11,183 nt of DNA from SIAJ01 sp036266155. Lineage in GTDB: Bacteria > Planctomycetota > Planctomycetia > Gemmatales > Gemmataceae. Of the stretch, positions 6,177 to 11,183 are shown in pieces (positions within the stretch are counted from its first letter, which is position 1; each line of letters starts with the position of its first letter). A program made the translations under genes and the position numbers. Under the pieces are notes generated by a model. It saw only the letters and a program-made list of their open reading frames with translations. It was not told where the DNA came from and searched no databases. The DNA lies in NCBI GenBank assembly GCA_036266155.1, contig DATANR010000217.1:1-11183 (forward strand), given 5' to 3'.

Positions 6177-9100
6177 ATGATATCCTGCCTTCACGGACGC
6201 CTTGTCGTCCTCGTCAGTTTTGCGCTTACGACTCCGGCACTGGCAGGCGATTGGCCGGCCTGGCGCCACGACGCACGTCGCTCGGCGGCGACGCCGGATG
6301 AGCTGCCGGCCAAGCTACAACTCCAGTGGACGCTCGCACTTCCCGCGCTCAAGTCGGCATGGCCGGATCAACCGCTCATGCCATTCGACGCGGCGTATGA
6401 GCCCATCATCGCTGGACACTCGATGTATGTCGGCTCCTCGCGCACCGACAGCGTCACCGCCTACGACACACGAACCGGCGCTCTTCAATGGCGATTCCTC
6501 GCCGACGGCCCCGTGCGCTTCGCTCCGCTCTTCAACGCGGGCAAGCTTTACATTGTGTCCGACGACGGCTACCTCTATTGCCTGGACGCGGCGTCCGGCG
6601 CGGTGAGGTGGAAGGTGCGCGGCGGGCCTTCCGACCGCAAGATACTCGGCAACGATCGACTCATCTCAACTTGGCCTGCCCGCGGGGCGCCGGTCATCGC
6701 CGATGGCACGGTCTACTTCGCCGCGAGCATTTGGCCGTTCATGGGCGTATTCATTCACGCCCTTGAGGCCGAGACGGGCAAGACGATCTGGACGAATGAC
6801 GCCGACGGCTCGATGTACATCAAGCAACCGCATGGCGCCGATTCATTTGCCGGCGTCGCCCCGCAAGGGCCGATGGCGATCTCCGGCGATCTGCTGATGG
6901 TCCCCGGCGGACGATCCGTCCCCGCGGCCTACGATCGCAAGACAGGCCGGCAGCGCCACTTCTTGCTCAACGAGAACTCGAAGAAAGGCGGCGGCCACGT
7001 CGTCGCGATCGCCGGCGATGTCTTCTTCAATGGGACCGGCGTGTTCCTTAACTCAACGGGCCGATACCTTGGCGATGCCTCGCCCATGACCGTCGTTGCT
7101 GACGATCTGGCTTTCACCTACACGGGCGGCGAGGTGCGCGTTCTCGATTTGAAGCATGCGGAGATCAAGCCATCGAAGTGGGCCGTGGACACGATCGGCC
7201 ACGTACCCTTGCCGGGTTTGACGGCGATGATGAAGGCGGGCAATCACCTTGTAGTGGGGATACCGGGTAAGGTCGCGGCAATCGCGTTGCCGTTGGCCAA
7301 TGGCTCGAAGGAGCAGGCCGTCTACACGTGGCAAGTGCCCATTAAAGGAACGCCCGTCAGTCTTGTGGCCGCCGATGACCGGCTATTCGTCTCGACCAAA
7401 GAAGGACGTCTCTATTGCTTTGGCGAAGACGAGGGCTCGGCCTCGGCACGGCCACAACCGGAGTACAGTCCCGGTCCGATCGAACAACCGGTCCTTGCCG
7501 CTCGCGATGTTGTTGCGGCGACCAATGTCACCGAGGGTTATTCGGTCGTATGGTCCGCGGATGTATCGTTCATTACCGACCTGATCCAACGAACGCGACT
7601 GCATGTGATCGCGATCGATCCCAACCCGGAACGCGTTCGGGCAGCCCGCGAAGCGTTGATAGCAGCCCATCTCTACGGCGAGCGCTGCGCGGTTCACGTC
7701 GGTCAGCCGGGCAGCTTTCCGCTGCCGCCATACATAGCGTCACTGATGGTTGCGCCATCACTCACCACCAGCGCGCTGCCGGCCGTTTATGAATCGCTCC
7801 GGCCATATGGCGGAACCTTGGTTCTCCCACGCACGCCTTACCGCAACGACGACTTCCGCAAGGCGGAAGCGAGCTTGCCGAGAGCTGTGGTGAAGTTTGT
7901 CGATGACGTCGTACTTATCACGCGCGAGGGGGCCCTGCCCGGCGCGGCTGACTGGACTCACGAACATGCGGATGCAGCCAACACTCGCGTATCGAAAGAC
8001 TCGGTGGTGAAGGCCCCGCTCGGCGTCCTCTGGTTTGGCGGCACGTCGAACGAGGGGATTTTGCCGCGACACGGTCACGGGCCGCAACCGCAAGTCGTTG
8101 GCGGCCGCATCATCATTGAAGGGCCGGACCTCTTGCGCGCGACGGACGCGTATACGGGCCGCCTACTGTGGGAGACATCACTGCCCGGCCTGGGCGAGTT
8201 TTACAACAACACCGCTCATCAACCGGGGGCGAACGCCCGCGGGACGAACTACATCTCGATGCCCGACGGTATCTACGTCGCCTACAAGAACTCCTGTCTG
8301 CGACTCGACCCAGCGACCGGTAAGCAAGTGGCCGAATTCAAGTTTCCGCCAATTGGCGACGATCCGAATCCACCGCGTTGGGGTCATCTGAATGTCGTCG
8401 GCGATTATCTCGTGGGCGCCGCCGATCCGTTATTCACGGCCGAGTTGGAGAAACAAGCGAAGTCCGCGAGCAAGCTGTTCAAGACCCCGGATGCCGACCT
8501 CTTTGCGGCGAGCCGGTATCTTGCCGTGCTGAATCGACATACGGGAAAAGTCCTGTGGACCGACACCGCTCGCGTCGGTTTTCGGCACAACACGATTTGT
8601 TCGGGCAACGGCAAGCTGTTCGCGATCGATCGGTTGTCCGCGGCGCGGCTCATGAAGTTGAAGGAAGAAGGCGAAGCGCCGCTGCCGCCACGTGTGATCG
8701 CGTTCGACCTCGCGACCGGCAAGGAACTCTGGCACGACGATGCCGACACGTTTGGGACGTGGCTTTCGTACTCGGAAAAACTCGACGTGCTCGTCGAGGC
8801 GGGGCGGGTCGCCCGCGATACTCTGTCGGACGAACCGACCGGCATGCGCGCCTATCGGGGCGTCGATGGCAAGGAACTCTGGTTTGAAAAGAATTTTGTC
8901 GGCCCCGCGATGTTGCACGGCGACACGATCCTCCGCGGCCAGGGCGCATGCGACTTGCTCACGGGTAAGCCGAAGATGCGCCGCGACCCGATCACCGGCG
9001 AACTGGAGGAATGGGTCTGGTCACGCAATTACGGCTGCAACACGCCGGCCGCGTCCGAACACCTCATGACATTTCGATCTGGCGCCGCTGGCTTCTTCGA

Positions 9101-9809
9101 TCTGTGCCACGACGGCGGCACGGGCAATCTCGGCGGCTTCCGTTCGAGTTGCACGAACAACCTCGTCGTTGCCGACGGCGTGCTGGCGGCGCCCGATTAC
9201 ACACGCACTTGCACTTGCTCGTATCAGAACCAATGCTCGATCGCGCTGGTGCCGATGGCGGACGCCGAGGAGTGGACCTTCTACGGCAAGAACAAGTTGG
9301 AGAAGGTCGTTCAACGCGTTGGAATCAACTTTGGCGCACCGGGCGATCGCCGATCGACGACAGGCACTCTGTGGCTTGAGTATCCGAGCACCGGCGGCGC
9401 TTCGCCGGCGGTCCCGGTCCTGCTGACCGGTTCGAAGCTCGAGTATTATCGTCGGCATCAATCGAGCGTCGCAGGGGAAATGCCCTGGGTCGGCTCGTCG
9501 GGCGTCCGCGGCGTCGAGTCCGTGGCCGTCACGTTGCTGCCGACCGAGATGGAAGCTCGGCACTACACAGTCCGCCTGCACTTCGCCGAACCGGACGACC
9601 TCAACATCGGCGATCGGATCTTCAGCGTGACGGTTCAAGGTCGCCGAGGCCTCGACAACTTTGACATCGTCAAAGAGGCCGGCGGCGCCCATAAGTCGAT
9701 CGTCAAGGAATTCCGCAACGTGCGCGTCACCGACGAACTGCGGTTGTCGTTTCATGCGATCGGCAAACGGCCAGCGATCCTGTGCGGGATAGAAGTGGTG
9801 GGTGAATAA
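6177..9809 (+). CDS. exported PQQ-like beta-propeller protein with Rossmann (methyltransferase-like) insert and malectin domain
   Basis: This encodes 1210 residues. Residues 1-23 are a Sec-type signal peptide (hydrophobic VVLVSFALTTPALA, cleavage likely after Ala23), so the protein is periplasmic or secreted. Residues 26-415 and 590-1030 are two sets of PQQ-like propeller blades, shown by repeated 'D-x-x-T-G-x-x-x-W' signatures (e.g. YDTRTGALQW at 96-105, FDLATGKELW at 843-852). Between them, 440-585 resembles a class I methyltransferase Rossmann fold: LHVIAIDPNPERV (475-487) matches the strand 2 acidic motif, and PYGGTLVLP (543-551) a late strand. The glycine-rich SAM loop is missing (GYSVVWSADVSF, 454-465), so activity is doubtful. 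Residues 954-1020 hold six Cys, including TCTCSYQNQC (1011-1020). Residues 1045-1210 match a malectin-type carbohydrate-binding domain (INFGAPGDRRS; YTVRLHFAEP). 'PQQ-like' denotes fold, not cofactor. Role unknown. Confidence 0.92.
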   Translation: MISCLHGRLVVLVSFALTTPALAGDWPAWRHDARRSAATPDELPAKLQLQWTLALPALKSAWPDQPLMPFDAAYEPIIAGHSMYVGSSRTDSVTAYDTRTGALQWRFLADGPVRFAPLFNAGKLYIVSDDGYLYCLDAASGAVRWKVRGGPSDRKILGNDRLISTWPARGAPVIADGTVYFAASIWPFMGVFIHALEAETGKTIWTNDADGSMYIKQPHGADSFAGVAPQGPMAISGDLLMVPGGRSVPAAYDRKTGRQRHFLLNENSKKGGGHVVAIAGDVFFNGTGVFLNSTGRYLGDASPMTVVADDLAFTYTGGEVRVLDLKHAEIKPSKWAVDTIGHVPLPGLTAMMKAGNHLVVGIPGKVAAIALPLANGSKEQAVYTWQVPIKGTPVSLVAADDRLFVSTKEGRLYCFGEDEGSASARPQPEYSPGPIEQPVLAARDVVAATNVTEGYSVVWSADVSFITDLIQRTRLHVIAIDPNPERVRAAREALIAAHLYGERCAVHVGQPGSFPLPPYIASLMVAPSLTTSALPAVYESLRPYGGTLVLPRTPYRNDDFRKAEASLPRAVVKFVDDVVLITREGALPGAADWTHEHADAANTRVSKDSVVKAPLGVLWFGGTSNEGILPRHGHGPQPQVVGGRIIIEGPDLLRATDAYTGRLLWETSLPGLGEFYNNTAHQPGANARGTNYISMPDGIYVAYKNSCLRLDPATGKQVAEFKFPPIGDDPNPPRWGHLNVVGDYLVGAADPLFTAELEKQAKSASKLFKTPDADLFAASRYLAVLNRHTGKVLWTDTARVGFRHNTICSGNGKLFAIDRLSAARLMKLKEEGEAPLPPRVIAFDLATGKELWHDDADTFGTWLSYSEKLDVLVEAGRVARDTLSDEPTGMRAYRGVDGKELWFEKNFVGPAMLHGDTILRGQGACDLLTGKPKMRRDPITGELEEWVWSRNYGCNTPAASEHLMTFRSGAAGFFDLCHDGGTGNLGGFRSSCTNNLVVADGVLAAPDYTRTCTCSYQNQCSIALVPMADAEEWTFYGKNKLEKVVQRVGINFGAPGDRRSTTGTLWLEYPSTGGASPAVPVLLTGSKLEYYRRHQSSVAGEMPWVGSSGVRGVESVAVTLLPTEMEARHYTVRLHFAEPDDLNIGDRIFSVTVQGRRGLDNFDIVKEAGGAHKSIVKEFRNVRVTDELRLSFHAIGKRPAILCGIEVVGE

Positions 9810-9852
9810 GGGCTAAGATGGCAAGAGGACAGTGCCACTAGGTTTGGAACAC

Positions 9853-10122
9853 ATGATGAAAGCGCAAACACCGAAATACACCAAGGAAGAGCACGCCCGT
9901 CTCGGAAATGAATTGTACGAGCGACGAATTCGACCACTGGTCGAGGCTGGCAACCGAGCGAAGATCGTAGCGATTGACGTAGATTCAGGGGAGTTTGAAC
10001 TGGACTCCGACACACTCGTCGCGACGAACCGACTGCTTGAGCGCGTGCCAGATGCGCAGGTTTGGATGTTGCGAATCGGATATCCCGGTGTGCATCGTTT
10101 CGGCTATCGGGTCAAGCCATGA
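9853..10122 (+). CDS. small conserved protein of unknown function, partner of the aspartic protease
   Basis: This encodes 89 residues from the ATG at 9853. ATG 9856 (GGA at 9846-9848, 7 nt upstream) and GTG 9832 (GAGG only 3 nt upstream) are alternative starts. The protein is soluble, with no signal peptide. An N-terminal charged helix (about 8-32, EEHARLGNELYERRI) is followed by KIVAIDVDSGEFELD (37-51), a second helix (TLVATNRLLERVPDA, 54-68) and a short strand region ending HRFG (81-84). I recall close relatives in cyanobacteria and planctomycetes next to an aspartic protease gene, annotated only as hypothetical. Its stop overlaps the protease start as ATGA, implying coupled translation and probably joint function. 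It starts 43 bp after the propeller gene but has lower G+C, so it is probably a separate unit. A toxin-antitoxin or substrate/adaptor role is speculation. Confidence 0.82.
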   Translation: MMKAQTPKYTKEEHARLGNELYERRIRPLVEAGNRAKIVAIDVDSGEFELDSDTLVATNRLLERVPDAQVWMLRIGYPGVHRFGYRVKP

Positions 10123-10487
10123 TTTCTGGTTCGATCAATTCGGACCCCGAACCGATCATTTGCGTTGAAGTTCGTGGTCCAAGTACGGCACGGGTTGTCG
10201 AAAAAATCCTCGATACTGGTTTCAACGGATCGCTGACTCTTCCAGCGTCCGTGATTCAAGCTCTCGCATTGCAGTTGCACGGTCGAGAAGCAGCTGAGTT
10301 GGCAGATGGGAGCGCCGAAGTTTTTGATGTGTATCTGGCAGAAGTGGTTTGGAGCAACACAACCCGATCGATCCAAGTGCAAGAGGCGAACGCCCAACCA
10401 TTACTGGGCATGGATCTCTTGCTTGGACATGATGTTCTGCTGCGTGTGGCCGTCGGCGGCCAGGTGACGGTCACGCCAACAATCTGA
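10119..10487 (+). CDS. clan AA retropepsin-like aspartic protease
   Basis: This encodes 122 residues from the ATG at 10119, which overlaps the upstream stop by 4 nt (ATGA); a longer frame from 10062 lies inside the upstream gene and is unlikely. ILDTGFNGSLTLP (30-42) contains the catalytic Asp-Thr-Gly (Asp32) in the usual hydrophobic setting, LADGSAEVFDVY (61-72) is the flap-side strand, and PLLGMDLLLG (94-103) is the second psi-loop motif (LLG-M-x-L-L). The length is that of a single retropepsin-type lobe, so activity would require a homodimer, with one Asp from each subunit. It has no signal peptide, so it acts in the cytoplasm. The family corresponds to predicted aspartyl proteases; no substrate is known to me. 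The pairing with the small upstream protein suggests that protein as partner, regulator or substrate. Confidence 0.9.
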   Translation: MISGSINSDPEPIICVEVRGPSTARVVEKILDTGFNGSLTLPASVIQALALQLHGREAAELADGSAEVFDVYLAEVVWSNTTRSIQVQEANAQPLLGMDLLLGHDVLLRVAVGGQVTVTPTI

Positions 10488-10529
10488 AGCCGGTGCCGCC
10501 GCGTATCGGGAACAACGGGCACTTTTCTC

Positions 10530-10558
10530 TGCCTTCATGATTTCTTCACTTGAAGGCA
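10530..10558 (+). terminator. hairpin after the protease gene, probable terminator
   Basis: TGCCTTCA at 10530-10537 and TGAAGGCA at 10551-10558 form a perfect 8-bp stem with a 13-nt loop; three more pairs (10538-10540 with 10546-10548) are possible inside. It starts 42 nt after the protease stop and precedes the next gene by about 90 nt. A T-rich run lies before rather than after it, so intrinsic termination in the plus direction is plausible but not textbook. Confidence 0.5.
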
Positions 10559-10624
10559 CCCGCGGCACACACATACACCAACTAAGCTGGGTTTAATTCT
10601 TCCTTTGTCGGCCATCTCTCCGGC

Positions 10625-10645
10625 CGGCTCCAGACTCCGGAGCTG
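10625..10645 (+). promoter_or_regulatory. ribosome binding site of the DUF1559 gene, potentially occluded by a hairpin
   Basis: GGAG (10639-10642) lies 7 nt before the ATG at 10650 and fixes the start. The same bases can pair with GCTCC (10627-10631) as GCTCC/GGAGC with a 7-nt loop, extendable by a G-T and a C-G pair to seven pairs. Folding would hide the ribosome binding site. No -35/-10 pair was recognised in the 162-bp gap before this gene. Confidence 0.5.
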
Positions 10646-10649
10646 CATC

Positions 10650-11183
10650 ATGAAGCGTCGAGGATTCACGCTCATTGAATTGCTGGTGGTGATCGCGATC
10701 ATCGCGATCCTGATTGGCCTGCTGTTGCCGGCCGTGCAGAAGATTCGCGAGGCGGCCAACCGCCTCAAGTGCACCAACAACCTGAAGCAAATCGGCCTGG
10801 CCGCGCACAACTATCACGACACGATGGAGCGCTTCCCGCCGGCCGTCAACATTCCGGGTGAAGAAGCGTTCGGCTGGCCGGTGGCGCCGGAACTCGGCCG
10901 GTGGTACGGCCTGTTCATGGCCCTGTTCCCCTACTTCGAACAGGACAACTTGCGGCGCGGAATTGTCGACAACATCGCCAACCCGCACTACACGAACTGC
11001 AACGGCTCCAATTCGCTGGGCGCTCAGGTCATCAAGATTCTGATCTGTCCGTCCGATAGCGCCATGCCGAACCCTGCCGTCGGCGTCTACTCCACCAACT
11101 ACTACTTCGGCTTGTGCAGCTATGGCGGGTGCTCGGGAACTTCCGCCACAACGACAAGCGGTGGTTCGTCGTTGCAAAACGGC
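10650..11183 (+). CDS. DUF1559 prepilin-like protein (5' part, runs off the window)
   Basis: The first 178 residues are present and the frame is still open at the window end; complete family members are usually about 300-350 residues. MKRRGFTLIELL is a type IV prepilin (type II secretion pseudopilin-like) leader: cleavage is expected between Gly5 and Phe6, with Glu10 at position +5 of the mature protein, followed by a hydrophobic helix (to about 29) that serves as both membrane anchor and assembly helix. LPAVQKIREAANR (26-38) and CTNNLKQIGLAAHNYHDT (41-58) are the hallmark of planctomycete DUF1559 proteins, and ILICPSD (130-136) is a later conserved point. The C-terminal H-x9-DG motif of the family would lie beyond the window. 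These proteins occur in large paralogous sets in planctomycetes; their role in pseudopili or the cell surface is not settled. Transcribed separately from the protease pair. Confidence 0.95.
   Translation, partial: MKRRGFTLIELLVVIAIIAILIGLLLPAVQKIREAANRLKCTNNLKQIGLAAHNYHDTMERFPPAVNIPGEEAFGWPVAPELGRWYGLFMALFPYFEQDNLRRGIVDNIANPHYTNCNGSNSLGAQVIKILICPSDSAMPNPAVGVYSTNYYFGLCSYGGCSGTSATTTSGGSSLQNG

Noticed and set aside
6042..6269. 76-codon N-terminal extension of the glycosyltransferase
   Set aside because: It would run through the divergent promoter and overlap the propeller signal peptide; the ATG at 6041 has a strong ribosome binding site and starts directly with a strand typical of the family.
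9208..9236. Possible heme c site in the Cys-rich segment of the propeller protein
   Set aside because: The motif is C-x-C-x5-C with no following His, not CxxCH.
9021..9755. 244-codon minus-strand open frame inside the propeller gene
   Set aside because: Antisense to the conserved Cys-rich and malectin parts; no family features or ribosome binding site.

Overview
The window looks like part of a planctomycete chromosome, most likely a Gemmata-type relative. This rests on recognised protein families rather than a marker gene. The right end carries a prepilin-like DUF1559 protein with the stereotyped planctomycete N-terminus. A very large secreted PQQ-like beta-propeller protein carries planctomycete-typical insertions. 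Two extracellular proteins begin with the 'LE-x-R-x-x-P' motif seen near the N-terminus of many planctomycete surface proteins. G+C is high in the main genes (about 61% in two lines I counted by hand inside the propeller gene).

Layout, left to right. 1-118: no intact gene, but a multiply frameshifted stretch that may be a scrap of an rve/integrase-type transposase. 119-180: a perfect 19-bp inverted repeat. 187-804 (minus): a small secreted Trp/Cys-rich protein with one SdrD-B-like domain. 998-4303 (minus): a 1101-residue secreted multidomain protein with a putative clan GH-A glycosidase-like catalytic part, a beta-sandwich, fibronectin III, a poly-Pro linker, PA14 and a LamG-like domain. 4304-4883: 580 bp without a convincing gene, holding the leader of the glycosidase-like gene and several inverted repeats. 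4884-6041 (minus): a GT4-type glycosyltransferase. 6042-6176: a divergent promoter region. 6177-9809 (plus): the 1210-residue exported propeller / Rossmann-insert / malectin protein. 9853-10122 and 10119-10487 (plus): a translationally coupled pair, a small protein of unknown function and a retropepsin-like clan AA aspartic protease. 10650-11183 (plus): the 5' part of a DUF1559 gene running off the window.

The left two thirds read as cell-surface and carbohydrate biology: secreted carbohydrate-active or carbohydrate-binding proteins beside a cytoplasmic sugar transferase. No polysaccharide operon, transporter or regulator is visible, and only the protease pair is a clear operon. The protease pair has lower G+C than its neighbour (about 52% over 300 bases counted) and may be a transferred module. 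I see no tRNA, rRNA, CRISPR array or intact insertion sequence.

The least explained items are the degenerate methyltransferase-like fold inside the propeller protein with its six-cysteine segment, the uncharacterised glycosidase-like family, and the small-protein/aspartic-protease pair.
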